Shown: positions 9,738-18,782, counted from the first letter of the stretch. The stretch: DNA of 64,000 bases from Photobacterium aquae (GCF_001029445.1 NZ_LDOT01000005.1:124001-188000); one strand, 5' to 3'. Program-made: numbers and translations. Notes: generated by a model not told the origin, from the letters alone.

Positions 9738-10208
9738 ATGGCTGAAGCAGCAAACAACGAAGCACAACAGAACTTCCAAATCCAGCGTATTTTCCTAAAA
9801 GACGTCTCTTTCGAAGCGCCAAACTCACCTCAGATGTTCCAGCAGGAATGGAACCCAGATGTGAACCTTGACCTTGACACTCAGAGCCGTGAGCTTGGTG
9901 AAGGCGTATACGAAGTGGTACTTCGTCTGACTGTGACTGTGAAGAACGCAGAAGACACTGCATTCCTTTGTGAAGTACAGCAGGGCGGTATTTTCTCTGC
10001 GACAGGTATGGAAGCGCCTCAGCTAGCCCATTGCCTAGGTGCATTCTGCCCTAACATCCTGTTCCCGTATGCGCGCGAAACAATCTCTAGCCTAGTGGTT
10101 AAAGGTACATTCCCGCAATTGAACCTGGCACCAGTTAACTTTGATGCCCTGTTCATGAACTACCTGCAGAACCAAGCGCAGGCAAACGAAGAAAACACTG
10201 AAGCTTAA
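9738..10208 (+). CDS. secB: Protein-export chaperone SecB
   Basis: A cytosolic tetrameric chaperone that keeps precursor proteins unfolded and hands them to SecA. The sequence matches the family throughout: [19 protein letters not shown] near the N-terminus, [13 protein letters not shown] in the core, and the conserved ending [19 protein letters not shown]. The 156 residues match E. coli SecB (155). An AGGA site precedes the ATG, and gpsA follows within 12 bases. Confidence 0.98.
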   Translation: MAEAANNEAQQNFQIQRIFLKDVSFEAPNSPQMFQQEWNPDVNLDLDTQSRELGEGVYEVVLRLTVTVKNAEDTAFLCEVQQGGIFSATGMEAPQLAHCLGAFCPNILFPYARETISSLVVKGTFPQLNLAPVNFDALFMNYLQNQAQANEENTEA

Positions 10209-10220
10209 TTGGTGATAGCT

Positions 10221-11237
10221 ATGACCCCAGGCAACGAACAAGCCGTATCTATGACCGTGCTAGGCGCGGGTTCCTACGGCACCTCTCTGGCCATTTCTCT
10301 TGCTCGCAACGGGGCCAATGTGGTTCTGTGGGGGCATGAGCCTGAGCACATCGCTCAGCTGGAAATCGATCGTGCCAACGAGGCGTTCTTGCCAGGGGTT
10401 TCGTTCCCTGAGTCGTTGATCGTCACGGCGGATCTCGAAGCGGCGGTAACGGCCAGCCGAGATCTGTTGGTGGTGGTGCCAAGCCATGTTTTTGGTGCGG
10501 TACTGGCCAATGTGAAGCCCTTCCTGCGTGATGATTCGCGCGTGTGCTGGGCGACCAAAGGGCTGGAGCCGGAAACCGGCCGCCTGCTCAAGGACGTAGC
10601 CGTTGAGGTGTTGGGCGATAGCGTGCCGCTGGCGGTTCTGTCAGGCCCGACATTTGCCAAAGAGTTGGCGGCGGGTATGCCGACCGCAATTGCGGTGGCG
10701 TCTCCCGACCCGTCCTTTGTCAGCGACCTGCAGGAGAAAATCCACTGCAGCAAGACGTTCCGCGTCTACAGCAACAGTGATTTTATCGGGATGCAGCTTG
10801 GCGGTGCGGTCAAGAACGTGATCGCCATCGGCGCCGGTATGTCTGACGGGATCGGCTTCGGGGCCAATGCGCGCACCGCGCTGATCACCCGTGGCCTTGC
10901 CGAGATGTGCCGCCTTGGTGCCGCGCTAGGCGCCCAGCCGGAAACCTTCATGGGGATGGCTGGCCTGGGGGATCTTGTCCTGACTTGTACCGACAACCAG
11001 TCGCGCAACCGCCGTTTTGGCTTGGCCTTGGGCCAAGGCAAGGACGTCGATACCGCGCAGCATGAAATCGGTCAGGTGGTCGAGGGCTACCGCAATACCC
11101 GTGAAGTGTGGGTACTGGCCCAGCGGGTCGGGGTCGAAATGCCAATTACCGAGCAGATCTATCAGGTGCTTTATCAGGGCAAAGACGCCCGTGAAGCCGC
11201 CAAGGATCTGCTGGCCCGAGAGAAGAAAGACGAGTAA
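10221..11237 (+). CDS. gpsA: Glycerol-3-phosphate dehydrogenase [NAD(P)+]
   Basis: Reduces dihydroxyacetone phosphate to sn-glycerol-3-phosphate for phospholipid synthesis. The Rossmann motif [13 protein letters not shown] lies near residue 9, and [10 protein letters not shown], the active-site lysine region [12 protein letters not shown], and [11 protein letters not shown] are all present. I chose the ATG at 10221 because GGTGA sits 5 bases before it; TTG and GTG codons at 10209 and 10212 are in frame but lack a site. That gives 338 residues, one fewer than E. coli. It follows secB in the same operon and ends in a strong terminator. Confidence 0.97.
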   Translation: MTPGNEQAVSMTVLGAGSYGTSLAISLARNGANVVLWGHEPEHIAQLEIDRANEAFLPGVSFPESLIVTADLEAAVTASRDLLVVVPSHVFGAVLANVKPFLRDDSRVCWATKGLEPETGRLLKDVAVEVLGDSVPLAVLSGPTFAKELAAGMPTAIAVASPDPSFVSDLQEKIHCSKTFRVYSNSDFIGMQLGGAVKNVIAIGAGMSDGIGFGANARTALITRGLAEMCRLGAALGAQPETFMGMAGLGDLVLTCTDNQSRNRRFGLALGQGKDVDTAQHEIGQVVEGYRNTREVWVLAQRVGVEMPITEQIYQVLYQGKDAREAAKDLLAREKKDE

Positions 11238-11275
11238 TCGCCGTTTTTTGAACGAGCCAGTCCAAGCGTAAGTTG

Positions 11276-11310
11276 ACAACGCAGGCTAATAGCCTGCGTT
11301 GTTTTTTTTT
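11276..11310 (+). terminator. Intrinsic terminator after gpsA
   Basis: A perfect 12-bp stem (ACAACGCAGGCT / AGCCTGCGTTGT) around an AAT loop, followed by eight further T. It separates secB-gpsA from cysE. Confidence 0.93.
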
Positions 11311-11365
11311 GAGGTCGAGTTAAAGTTATAGCAGGCCCGAAAACAAGTACAAGATCGAGGATGTC

Positions 11366-12187
11366 GTGAGGGAATGTCAACAATATGCCGTTTGGCAGGC
11401 GATTAAGCAGGAAGCGCGCGAGCAATCAGAGCAGGAGCCGATGCTGGCGAGCTTTTACCATGCCACCATCATCAAGCACGATAACCTTGCTGCGGCGCTG
11501 AGTTATATCTTGGCCAACAAGCTGGCAACGCCGTCGATGCCGGCGATGGCGGTGCGCGAGGTGATCGAAGAAGCTTTTGCGGCAGATTGCTGTATTACCG
11601 AGTCGGCAGCCTGTGATATCCGTGCCGTGGTAGAACGTGACCCGGCGGTGGAGATGTTTTCAATCCCGCTGCTGTACCTGAAGGGGTTCCATGCCCTGCA
11701 GGGCTACCGGGTAGCCAACTGGCTGTGGAAGCAGAAGCGGGTGGCGTTGGCGGTATACCTGCAGAACCAGATTTCGGTTGCCTGTCAGGTTGATGTGCAC
11801 CCGGCGGCGAAGATTGGTCAGGGGATCATGTTCGACCATGCTACCGGTATCGTGATTGGCGAGACGGCCGTTATCGAAAACGATGTTTCTATTTTGCAGG
11901 ACGTGACCCTGGGCGGTACCGGTAAGGAAGGGGGCGATCGTCACCCTAAGATCCGCGAGGGCGTGATGATTGGGGCCGGCGCTAAGATCCTCGGCAATAT
12001 CGAGGTCGGCGAAGGGGCCAAGATCGGCTCGTGCTCGGTGGTGCTGAATCCGGTTCCGCCGCACACCACCGTCGCTGGCGTGCCCGCCAAAATTGTCGGT
12101 CGCCCGAGCAGCGAAAAGCCATCGATGGATATGGATCAGCAGTTCAATGGCACCAGCCAGACGTTCACGGCCGGTGACGGTATCTGA
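11366..12187 (+). CDS. cysE: Serine O-acetyltransferase
   Basis: First committed step of cysteine synthesis, acetyl-CoA plus serine to O-acetylserine. The helical N-terminal part (EPMLASFYHATIIKHDNL) and the left-handed beta-helix of hexapeptide repeats (VDVHPAAKIGQGIMFDHATG, then ILGNIEVGEGAKIG) are both clear, as is DRHPKIREGVMIGAGAKI. The C-terminal tail ends in GDGI; the terminal Ile is the part that binds CysK in the cysteine synthase complex. The start is a GTG at 11366 with GAGG 5 bases upstream; the out-of-frame ATG at 11361 cannot serve. Length is 273, as in E. coli. Confidence 0.97.
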   Translation: MRECQQYAVWQAIKQEAREQSEQEPMLASFYHATIIKHDNLAAALSYILANKLATPSMPAMAVREVIEEAFAADCCITESAACDIRAVVERDPAVEMFSIPLLYLKGFHALQGYRVANWLWKQKRVALAVYLQNQISVACQVDVHPAAKIGQGIMFDHATGIVIGETAVIENDVSILQDVTLGGTGKEGGDRHPKIREGVMIGAGAKILGNIEVGEGAKIGSCSVVLNPVPPHTTVAGVPAKIVGRPSSEKPSMDMDQQFNGTSQTFTAGDGI

Positions 12188-12216
12188 CGGTATTTCCCTG
12201 ATGTCGGGGTGCAGAC

Positions 12217-12249
12217 AAAAAAGCGAGAGCCTGCTGCTCTCGCTTTTTT
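12217..12249. terminator. Bidirectional terminator between cysE and trmL
   Basis: AAAAAAGCGAGAGC and GCTCTCGCTTTTTT pair around CTGCT, giving a GC stem with A/T flanks that works on both strands. The two flanking genes converge on it. Confidence 0.92.
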
Positions 12250-12261
12250 ATTGGCCGCTAT

Positions 12262-12726
12262 TTATACCGCGCCCTTGAAGCCGAGCTGTCGCCACGCCTC
12301 GTAGCCGATGATGGCGGCGGCATTGGACAGGTTCAGGCTGCGGCTGTCCGGGTGCATCGGGATCCGCAGACGCTGCTCCAACGGCAGGCTCGCGATGAAG
12401 TCGGCAGGCAGGCCGCGGGTCTCCGGGCCGAACAGCAGGATATCGCCCTCGCGGAATTCGGCGTTGGTGTGGAAGTTGGTGGTCTTGGTGGTGCAGGCAA
12501 ACAGGCGGCGGTCGCCTACATGCTCGAGGAAGGCGGAAAAATTGGCATGGCGGTAGACGTGGGCGAGATCATGGTAGTCCAGGCCGGCACGGCGTAGCTT
12601 TTTCTCTTCCAGATCAAAACCCAGCGGTTCAATCAGGTGCAGGTTGGCGCCGCAATTGGCACACAGGCGGATAATGTTGCCGGTGTTGGGGGCGATCTCC
12701 GGCTCGTAAAGGGCAATATCAAACAT
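12262..12726 (-). CDS. trmL: tRNA (cytidine/uridine-34-2'-O)-methyltransferase
   Basis: A small SPOUT-class methyltransferase that modifies the wobble base of tRNA-Leu. It opens with [24 protein letters not shown], and the C-terminal knot shows [12 protein letters not shown], then [30 protein letters not shown], the SAM-binding trefoil knot of TrmL. Length 154 agrees with the family (E. coli 157). It neighbours cysE, as yibK does in E. coli. Confidence 0.96.
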   Translation of the reverse strand: MFDIALYEPEIAPNTGNIIRLCANCGANLHLIEPLGFDLEEKKLRRAGLDYHDLAHVYRHANFSAFLEHVGDRRLFACTTKTTNFHTNAEFREGDILLFGPETRGLPADFIASLPLEQRLRIPMHPDSRSLNLSNAAAIIGYEAWRQLGFKGAV

Positions 12727-12845
12727 GAGGGGGCTTTCCGTTATATCGATGGGCTCATTGTATACCCAAGCTACCTCAATATGCTCGTTTCAGCGTAAAT
12801 GTATTGGCCGCTCATCACGGCGCTTGTCCGAAACTCGCTGGAACG

Positions 12846-12870
12846 GGTAACGGGCGGGCAGCCCGTTACC
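12846..12870 (-). other. 10-bp hairpin just after cpxA
   Basis: GGTAACGGGC and GCCCGTTACC pair perfectly around a 5-base loop 16 bases beyond the cpxA stop. No T-run follows on either strand, so it is an mRNA 3'-end structure or part of a non-standard terminator. Confidence 0.5.
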
Positions 12871-12885
12871 TGCTGTTTAAGGCGA

Positions 12886-14244
12886 TCAGATCAGTGGCAG
12901 CGTCATGGTAATTCTGAGGCCCCCGAGCGGGCTGCGGCTGGCGTTGATCGTCCCGCTGTGCTGGCGGACGGCACTTTCGGTAATGGCCAGCCCGAGCCCG
13001 GTTCCGCCGCTGCTGCGGTCTCGGGCGGTCGACACCCGGTAGAAGGGGCGGAAAATGGCCTCCAGCTCGGAATCCGGTACTCCGTCGCCGTTGTCATCGA
13101 TGGTGATGCAAAGCTGCTTGCCGGTGTTGTCAAATGCCACTTCGACCCGGTCGTGGCCATATTTGATCGCGTTGCGGACGACGTTCTCCAACGCGCTGAT
13201 CAGCAAGTTGGGGTTGCCGTGGATCGGCCAGGCTGCCAGCGGGGTGTAGGAGAGTTTCTTGCCGCACTGCTCCGCTTCGAACTTGGCATCCTCGAGCATA
13301 TCGAACCACAGGGTTTGGGCGTCGCTGCTCTCGCGGTGCTCATGGCTGTTGACCTGCATCCGCGAGAGTTCCAGCAGCTCGCTGATCATCTGCTCCAGTC
13401 GCTCGGCCTCGGTGTCTATCCTGCTCAGCTCCTTGCTTTGCCCCTGCTTGCGCTGGGCCAGTGCGGTGGCCATCCTCAGCCGGGTCAGTGGCGAGCGTAG
13501 CTCGTGGGAGATATCAGACAACAGTCGCTGTTGGCCGCCGATCATCTGGTTGATGGCCTCTACCATCTGGTTGAAGCTGGCCCCGGCCTGACGGAATTCG
13601 CTCGGCCCCGATTCTAGTTTTGGGTCTACCTCGAACTCACCGCGGGCGACGCGCTCAGCCGCTGCCTGCAAGCGCCGGGCGGGCAGGGTAACGACCCAGG
13701 CCAGCCACAAAAGCAGGGGGGTGCTGACCAGCATGGTTACCAGCAGCAACTGGAACGGCTTGTCGAGGATCTGGATAAAGAACGGTGGAGGCTCGCGCCA
13801 GAACCGCGCCACATACATCAGCAGCTGCTGGTCTTGGAGTTGGACCGCGAATGGGCCGGCCATCATCCAGCGGCCGTAGAGTTTCTGCTTGGGCGAAGCT
13901 GGCGAGTCGGCCATGGTGATGAAGTTGCGCAGCGCCTTGTTACGTCCCTGCGGGGAGAGCACCTCGCCATCGGTCGTGGTGAAGTAGAGCTGGTGGCCGC
14001 GGTGGCGGTCGTGCTCGGTAAAGCGCTTCAGCCGCGTTCTTAGGCTGCCGTCAGCATGATCGATCTTCTCGGCGATCTCCTGGGCCGATTCGGTGAGGCG
14101 CTTGAGCTGCGGTTCGGGGATGGTGTGCTGGGTGCGCGGGTCGAGAACCGGCAGCACGAGCAGGGTCACCACCACAATCAGCAGGGTCAGCCAGAAAATG
14201 GCAAAGATCCGGCCATAGAGGCTCGAGACGCGGGGCAGTTTCAT
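12886..14244 (-). CDS. cpxA: Envelope-stress sensor histidine kinase CpxA
   Basis: Inner-membrane kinase that senses misfolded envelope proteins and phosphorylates CpxR. From the ATG at 14244 it is 452 residues: TM1 (about 12-32), a periplasmic sensor domain, TM2 (about 160-180), a HAMP linker, the dimerisation/phosphorylation box SDISHELRSPLTRLR, and the ATPase boxes NVVRNAIKYG, DDNGDGVPDSE and GGTGLGLAI. Its ATG overlaps the TGA of cpxR by one base, so the pair is coupled. A longer in-frame start at 14295 lies inside cpxR and is not needed. Confidence 0.96.
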   Translation of the reverse strand: MKLPRVSSLYGRIFAIFWLTLLIVVVTLLVLPVLDPRTQHTIPEPQLKRLTESAQEIAEKIDHADGSLRTRLKRFTEHDRHRGHQLYFTTTDGEVLSPQGRNKALRNFITMADSPASPKQKLYGRWMMAGPFAVQLQDQQLLMYVARFWREPPPFFIQILDKPFQLLLVTMLVSTPLLLWLAWVVTLPARRLQAAAERVARGEFEVDPKLESGPSEFRQAGASFNQMVEAINQMIGGQQRLLSDISHELRSPLTRLRMATALAQRKQGQSKELSRIDTEAERLEQMISELLELSRMQVNSHEHRESSDAQTLWFDMLEDAKFEAEQCGKKLSYTPLAAWPIHGNPNLLISALENVVRNAIKYGHDRVEVAFDNTGKQLCITIDDNGDGVPDSELEAIFRPFYRVSTARDRSSGGTGLGLAITESAVRQHSGTINASRSPLGGLRITMTLPLI

Positions 14245-14933
14245 CAGGCGTCCTCGACCAGCAGGTAGCCCTTGCCGCGCAGCGTCTTGATCCACGCCTT
14301 GCCGTCATCGCGTACCGGGAGTTTTTTGCGAAGGTTGGAAACATGCATGTCGATCGCTCGGTCGAATGGGGCCAGCCGCTTGCCGAGCACCTCGAGGCTA
14401 AGGTCTTGCTTGGAGATGATTTTCCCGGGGTGCTGGATGAAATAGCTCAGCAGTGCCAGCTCGGTGCCGGTCATGTCGACCTGGGTGCCGTTGCAGAGCA
14501 CCTCCTGACGGCCGGGAAAGATTTCTATCGCTTGGTAGCGAAGGCAGTCAGGGCCGCTCTTGGGCTGGCTGGCCTGTTGGGTCCGGCGCAGGATCGCCCG
14601 CATCCGGGCAAGCAACTCGCGATCGCTAAAGGGTTTCGGCAGGTAGTCGTCGGCACCGAGCTCAAGGCCGAGTACCCGGTCGATCTCCTCGCCCTTGGCG
14701 GTCAGCATCAGGACCGGGGTCGCGTGGGCTTCGCGCAGGCGGCGCAGCATCTCGGTCCCGTTCATGACTGGCATCATGACGTCGAGCAGCACCAGATCGA
14801 TGGTGTCGTCGAGTCTTTCTAGCCCCTGCTCGCCGTTATTGGCTTCGATGACGTCGAAACCTTCCATTTCAAGAATGTCAGTCAGTAGCGATGTCAGCTC
14901 GGTGTCGTCGTCGACCAGTAGGATTTTGGCCAT
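14244..14933 (-). CDS. cpxR: Envelope-stress response regulator CpxR
   Basis: OmpR-type regulator of 229 residues. The receiver half has KILLVDDDTEL, the phosphoacceptor aspartate in LVLLDVMMPVMNG and the KPF switch lysine in DDYLPKPFSDRELLAR. The C-terminal half is a winged helix (LTGTELALLSYFIQHPGKIISKQ, then DRAIDMHVSNLRKKL). The ATG at 14933 has AAGGGA 7 bases upstream; the ATG at 14939 is too close to that site. It is divergent from the cpxP-like gene across a 177-base region that holds a perfect CpxR box, which predicts autoregulation. Confidence 0.97.
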   Translation of the reverse strand: MAKILLVDDDTELTSLLTDILEMEGFDVIEANNGEQGLERLDDTIDLVLLDVMMPVMNGTEMLRRLREAHATPVLMLTAKGEEIDRVLGLELGADDYLPKPFSDRELLARMRAILRRTQQASQPKSGPDCLRYQAIEIFPGRQEVLCNGTQVDMTGTELALLSYFIQHPGKIISKQDLSLEVLGKRLAPFDRAIDMHVSNLRKKLPVRDDGKAWIKTLRGKGYLLVEDA

Positions 14934-15011
14934 GATCATTTCCCTTATATATCTGCTATACCGTTAGTATCCTCAATCTTGGTCGGGCAAGCCAAGCAAA
15001 ACCCGATGGGC

Positions 15012-15026
15012 TTTACGCAGCTTTAC
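15012..15026 (-). promoter_or_regulatory. CpxR-binding box
   Basis: TTTAC-GCAGC-TTTAC is the exact reverse complement of the consensus GTAAA-N5-GTAAA. It lies between divergent cpxR (start 14933) and the cpxP-like gene (start 15111), where CpxR boxes are found in other species. A third TTTAC occurs at 15043-15047. Confidence 0.85.
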
Positions 15027-15110
15027 GTTTGGCAGACAGCCCTTTACTTTGCATCGGGTAAGCTTGTTTCCATAGACATAGCGCCGCAAGGCAAACTGGA
15101 GATGAATATT

Positions 15111-15602
15111 ATGGCAACACTGAAGAAGACATTGGCATTGGTTATCGCCCTTCCTTTGGCTCTGGGCTCGGCATCGGCACTGGCTTACGGTGGTGGCAAG
15201 CATCACGGTGGTCATGGCGGCAAGGGTGCATGCGGTATGCACGACGGCAAGCAGATGTTCCGCCAGCTTGATTTGAGCGATGAGCAGAAGAGCCAGCTTC
15301 AGGAGATGCGCAAGGCCAACCGCGAGGCGATGAAGAGCGAGTGGGCCAAGCATCACGGCGAGATGAGGGCGAATCACCAGCAGATGCAGAAGCTGGTTCT
15401 GGCCGACAACTTTGACGAGGCGGCGGTCCGCTCGCTCGCTGAGAAGATGACTGAGCAGCAGGTCGAGCGTCGTGTCGAGATGCTCAAGCATCGCCATGAC
15501 ATGCTTAATGTGCTGACTGCGGACCAGAAAGCCAAGTACCAGCAACTACAGGCTGAGCGGATGGAAAAGTGTGAAGCGCGTATTGCTGATAAGGAAAAAT
15601 AA
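15111..15602 (+). CDS. cpxP: CpxP/Spy-family periplasmic stress protein
   Basis: A 163-residue secreted protein. Residues 1-27 form a signal peptide (MATLKKTLALVIALPLALGSASALA), followed by a His/Gly-rich stretch (GGGKHHGGHGGKGACGMH). Two LTxxQ-type motifs appear as LDLSDEQKSQLQEM and LNVLTADQKAKYQQL, typical of the cradle-shaped CpxP/Spy chaperones. The ATG at 15111 has GGAG 9 bases upstream; an ATG at 15102 is too near the site. It is divergent from cpxRA with a CpxR box between. In enterobacteria CpxP inhibits CpxA; the His-rich insert could bind metal, which is a guess. Confidence 0.88.
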   Translation: MATLKKTLALVIALPLALGSASALAYGGGKHHGGHGGKGACGMHDGKQMFRQLDLSDEQKSQLQEMRKANREAMKSEWAKHHGEMRANHQQMQKLVLADNFDEAAVRSLAEKMTEQQVERRVEMLKHRHDMLNVLTADQKAKYQQLQAERMEKCEARIADKEK

Positions 15603-15625
15603 CCGTAACGGGATAATAGATATGT

Positions 15626-15650
15626 AAAAAGCTGCCTCGGGCAGCTTTTT
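15626..15650 (+). terminator. Terminator after cpxP
   Basis: AAAAAGCTGCC and GGCAGCTTTTT pair around a TCG loop, ending in five T, 24 bases after the stop codon. Confidence 0.88.
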
Positions 15651-16145
15651 ACATTTGCGTGCTAGATAACATTTTTTTCCGACTAAGGCCGAGAAAAACG
15701 CCGGAATGGTCATTATTTTGTTATTAATTTTCATCGCAAAACAGCTATACTGCGGCATATTGTTTAGTTCAGTGCCGAATTAACAGTGTGATTATCAAGG
15801 ATGAGCTTCATATCACCCGAGCTTCTCACCCTCATCGGCAGCACTGGTGGCTACGGGCGCAGGATATATACTGGTTAGAGAGACTCGACCGATGGCGCTG
15901 CCCGGTAATCAGTCGTGAATGATCTTTCCACGATGGCAGGGCGTGCCGAAATCAGGCATTTTGCCCAAGTTGCAACCTATCGTGATGTGAATCAACAAAT
16001 TTTTTTATCAAAATTGTAATACTCCTACATTAGTAGGAAAATTACAGTTTACACGAGTGCAGCGATTTGGCTGCAGTGCCGAGCGGGGAACCTTGGCGCC
16101 TCGTGCCGGATTTGAATTTTCAATTCCCAAAGTCAGAGGGTAACC
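15651..16145 (+). other. Long leader region ahead of pfkA (about 0.5 kb)
   Basis: No gene found. A TATACT -10-like box at 15867-15872 lacks a good -35. Downstream is a nested fold: CTGCC (15898-15902) with GGCAG (15935-15939), enclosing TCGTG (15913-15917) with CACGA (15929-15933). Then come a T-rich tract, a nested palindrome at 16015-16046, and a small hairpin (TGCAGC 16058-16063 with GCTGCA 16070-16075). The pfkA ribosome site is the GAGGG just before 16146. Confidence 0.5.
16015..16046. promoter_or_regulatory. Nested palindrome upstream of pfkA
   Basis: TGTAAT (16015-16020) is mirrored by ATTACA (16041-16046), and inside it TCCTAC (16023-16028) is mirrored by GTAGGA (16033-16038). Two mismatched bases separate the arms on each side. 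It lies 100-131 bases before the pfkA start and could be an operator or an RNA hairpin. I do not recognise the regulator. Confidence 0.5.
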
Positions 16146-17108
16146 ATGATTAAGAAGATTGGTGTATTGACCAGTGGTGGTGACGCACCGGGTATGAACG
16201 CGGCTGTTCGCGGTGTAGTTCGCGCTGCGCTATCAGAAGGCGTGGAAGTGTATGGTGTATACGACGGCTATCAGGGCCTGCACCAGAACCGTATCGAAAA
16301 ACTGAATCGCCAGAGCGTGTCTGATGTGATCAACAAGGGCGGTACGTTCTTGGGTTCTGCTCGTTTCCCTGAATTCCGGGACGAGAAGGTTCGCCAGCAG
16401 GCGATCGAAAACCTGAAGATCCACGGTATCGACGCCTTGGTTGTGATCGGCGGTGACGGCTCATACATGGGTGCGAAGAAGCTGACCGAGATGGGCTACC
16501 CATGTATCGGCCTGCCTGGCACTATCGACAACGACGTAGCGGGCACCGATTACACTATCGGTTACCTGACGGCACTGAACACGGTTATCGATGCGATTGA
16601 CCGCCTGCGTGATACTTCGTCGTCTCACCAGCGTATCTCTATCGTAGAGGTAATGGGCCGCCACTGTGGCGACCTTACCCTGATGTCTGCGATTGCAGGC
16701 GGCTGTGAGTACATCATCACTCCGGAAACTGGCCTGAACAAAGAGAACCTGTTGGCGAAAGTCAAAGAAGGTATCTACAAGGGCAAGAAGCACGCAATCA
16801 TCGCCATCACTGAGCTGATGACGGATGTTAACGAGTTGGCTAAGTACATCGAAGACGAAACTGGCCGCGAGACTCGTGCAACGGTACTGGGTCACATCCA
16901 GCGTGGCGGTCAGCCAACTGCGTTTGACCGTATCCTGGCATCTCGCATGGGTGCTTACGCGGTTGACCTTCTGCTAGAAGGCCACGGTGGCCGTTGTGTT
17001 GGTATCCAGAATGAGAAGCTGGTTCACCACGACATCATTGACGCTATCGAGAACATGAAGCGCCCAGTTCGTACAGACCTGTACAAACTGGCTGACAAGC
17101 TGTTCTAA
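16146..17108 (+). CDS. pfkA: 6-phosphofructokinase I
   Basis: ATP-dependent phosphorylation of fructose-6-phosphate, the committed step of glycolysis. The 320-residue chain (same as E. coli) shows [18 protein letters not shown] binding [15 protein letters not shown], the catalytic aspartate in [15 protein letters not shown], and VMGRHCGDL. It stands alone, with a terminator behind it and a long untranslated region ahead. Confidence 0.98.
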   Translation: MIKKIGVLTSGGDAPGMNAAVRGVVRAALSEGVEVYGVYDGYQGLHQNRIEKLNRQSVSDVINKGGTFLGSARFPEFRDEKVRQQAIENLKIHGIDALVVIGGDGSYMGAKKLTEMGYPCIGLPGTIDNDVAGTDYTIGYLTALNTVIDAIDRLRDTSSSHQRISIVEVMGRHCGDLTLMSAIAGGCEYIITPETGLNKENLLAKVKEGIYKGKKHAIIAITELMTDVNELAKYIEDETGRETRATVLGHIQRGGQPTAFDRILASRMGAYAVDLLLEGHGGRCVGIQNEKLVHHDIIDAIENMKRPVRTDLYKLADKLF

Positions 17109-17130
17109 TTTCGGTTTTCCGAGATGCAAA

Positions 17131-17157
17131 AACCGGCCTTCGGGGCCGGTTTTTTTA
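17131..17157 (+). terminator. Terminator after pfkA
   Basis: AACCGGCC and GGCCGGTT pair around TTCGG, followed by a T-run to 17156. Confidence 0.93.
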
Positions 17158-17191
17158 TGGTTGCGGTTTGCCGCCGCTGGCTGCTCGGATC

Positions 17192-17219
17192 AAAAAAGCC
17201 ACCCGGAGGTGGCTTTTTT
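17192..17219. terminator. Bidirectional terminator between pfkA and tpiA
   Basis: AAAAAAGCCACC and GGTGGCTTTTTT pair around a four-base loop. The flanking A- and T-runs allow use on both strands; it is the nearest terminator to tpiA. Confidence 0.92.
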
Positions 17220-17238
17220 CACGGCAAGGGAGGAAGAA

Positions 17239-18009
17239 TTACTTCTTCGCTTCCGCTGCTGCTTTAGCAATCGCTGCAAAGCTTGCTGCGTCTAGTGCTG
17301 CACCGCCAACTAGCGCGCCGTCGATGTCAGGCTGTGCGAAGTAAGCGGCTGCGTTTTCAGGCTTCACTGAACCGCCGTACTGGATAACAACGTTCTTCGC
17401 CACTTCTTCGCTCTTCTGTGCGATGTGCGCGCGGATTTCTGCGTGGATACGCTGTGCGTCGTCAGCTGTCGCTGCCTTGCCAGTACCGATCGCCCAGATT
17501 GGTTCGTAAGCGATGATTGCACCGTTAAGCGCTTCAACACCCTGGGTGTTGATCACTGCGTCGATTTGGCGTGCACATACTGCAACAGTTTCGCCAGCTT
17601 CGTTCTGAGCTTCAGACTCACCGATACATAGTACAGGAGTTAGGCCGTGCTCTTTTAGGAATGCGAATTTCTTAGCAACGAACTCGTCTGATTCGTTGTG
17701 GTATTCGCGGCGCTCAGAGTGGCCGATGATGATGTGGCTTGCACCGAAGTCTTTTAGCATCTCAGGAGAGATATCGCCGGTGAATGCGCCGCTGGCGTTG
17801 ATGTCAACGTTCTGTGCACCAAGGATGATTTTGCTTTCCGCTTTACCGATTAGCTGCTCAGCCAGGTCAAGGTACATTGCTGGTGGTGCAATAGCGACGT
17901 CTACACCTTCTACACCTTTCAGTTCAGCATCCAGGCCCTTAATTAGGTTAGATACCATTTCCTTGCTGCCGTTTAGCTTCCAGTTACCCATAACCACAGG
18001 ATGGCGCAT
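17239..18009 (-). CDS. tpiA: Triosephosphate isomerase
   Basis: Interconverts dihydroxyacetone phosphate and glyceraldehyde-3-phosphate. The 256 residues carry the TIM-barrel signatures: GNWKLNGS with the active-site lysine, IIIGHSERR with the catalytic histidine, [15 protein letters not shown] with the catalytic glutamate and the mobile loop, and [12 protein letters not shown] binding phosphate. The ATG at 18009 has GGAG 7 bases upstream, so the six extra residues from 18027 are dropped. Confidence 0.98.
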   Translation of the reverse strand: MRHPVVMGNWKLNGSKEMVSNLIKGLDAELKGVEGVDVAIAPPAMYLDLAEQLIGKAESKIILGAQNVDINASGAFTGDISPEMLKDFGASHIIIGHSERREYHNESDEFVAKKFAFLKEHGLTPVLCIGESEAQNEAGETVAVCARQIDAVINTQGVEALNGAIIAYEPIWAIGTGKAATADDAQRIHAEIRAHIAQKSEEVAKNVVIQYGGSVKPENAAAYFAQPDIDGALVGGAALDAASFAAIAKAAAEAKK

Positions 18010-18434
18010 AGCTTTTCTCCAAATCAATTTGATGTAAATAAACTAATACTGATTAGCGTAGTGAACCACTGCCGGCATATGGCCGCAGCTGGCACTAGGC
18101 TAATGAGTATCGGTCAACTACCGCTTGCCGTGCAATAAAAACTAACCCCGAACCCGCCGTTGCAGTGTTCGAACACTATAGCAGTTCGGCGATTTATTTT
18201 ACTGTCCGAAATCATTTCTGTGCTTGGTTGTACCTTTTTCCCTGTCAAAAGTGAACCGCTGCGCGGAATTTTTTTTCGGTTTGGTGTAATTGCTGTCTCG
18301 GTACGGGGGCAAAGACAGTGATCAATGATGGAAATATCGCCACCCGGCTTGGTGTCCGGCCGCCGGTTTGGTTATGGTGGACAGAAAGGCAGCGACATAG
18401 GGTGTTGCTGGCAATACACAAGGAAGAACAAGGA
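18010..18434. other. Intergenic region between tpiA and the tautomerase gene (425 bp)
   Basis: No gene supported. It should hold divergent promoters that I could not place firmly. It contains a 14-bp perfect palindrome (18164-18177, listed separately). It also has a short CCGC-TGC-GCGG hairpin (18256-18266) followed by AA and eight T, which resembles a weak plus-strand terminator. Confidence 0.5.
18164..18177. promoter_or_regulatory. 14-bp perfect palindrome upstream of tpiA
   Basis: AGTGTTCGAACACT reads the same on both strands. It lies 155-168 bases before the tpiA start. The size and symmetry suit a dimeric repressor operator, but I cannot name one. Confidence 0.45.
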
Positions 18435-18782
18435 ATGCCTAACCTCGTAATGGAATATGCCGAACCCGTGGTCGAGCGGGTTAATATCCCCGGTTTGCTC
18501 GATGATCTTCATACCCTGCTGCTGGAGTGCGGGATCTTCGAGCCGGGAACGGTCAAGTCGCGTAGCTACTGCTGTCAAAACTGGTTGGTGGGCAAGCAGC
18601 GCGATCTCGATACCTTCATCCATATCGAACTTAGCATGCTCTCCGGCCGCAGCGGCGAAGTGAAGCGCGAACTGTCACGTGCCCTGATGACGGTGCTCGA
18701 AGGCCATGCTGCCAGCATCAGCAGCCTGACCATCAATATCCGGGATATGGATCAGGACTGCTTTCTCAAAGTGTTGAATTAG
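18435..18782 (+). CDS. 5-carboxymethyl-2-hydroxymuconate delta-isomerase family protein (tautomerase)
   Basis: A 115-residue small tautomerase. The start MPNLVMEYAE places proline right after the initiator Met, where it becomes the catalytic N-terminal Pro-1; this decides the ATG at 18435 over upstream in-frame codons. The rest resembles the CHMI (HpaF) family. HpaF acts in homoprotocatechuate breakdown, but no other gene of that pathway is in the window, so the true substrate is open. It is convergent with the DUF3135 gene, the stop codons overlapping by four bases. Confidence 0.8.
   Translation: MPNLVMEYAEPVVERVNIPGLLDDLHTLLLECGIFEPGTVKSRSYCCQNWLVGKQRDLDTFIHIELSMLSGRSGEVKRELSRALMTVLEGHAASISSLTINIRDMDQDCFLKVLN

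Noticed and set aside
15986..15999. Possible Cra half-site (TGTGAATCAACAAA) upstream of pfkA
   Set aside because: The conserved G of the core is replaced and the second half is missing.
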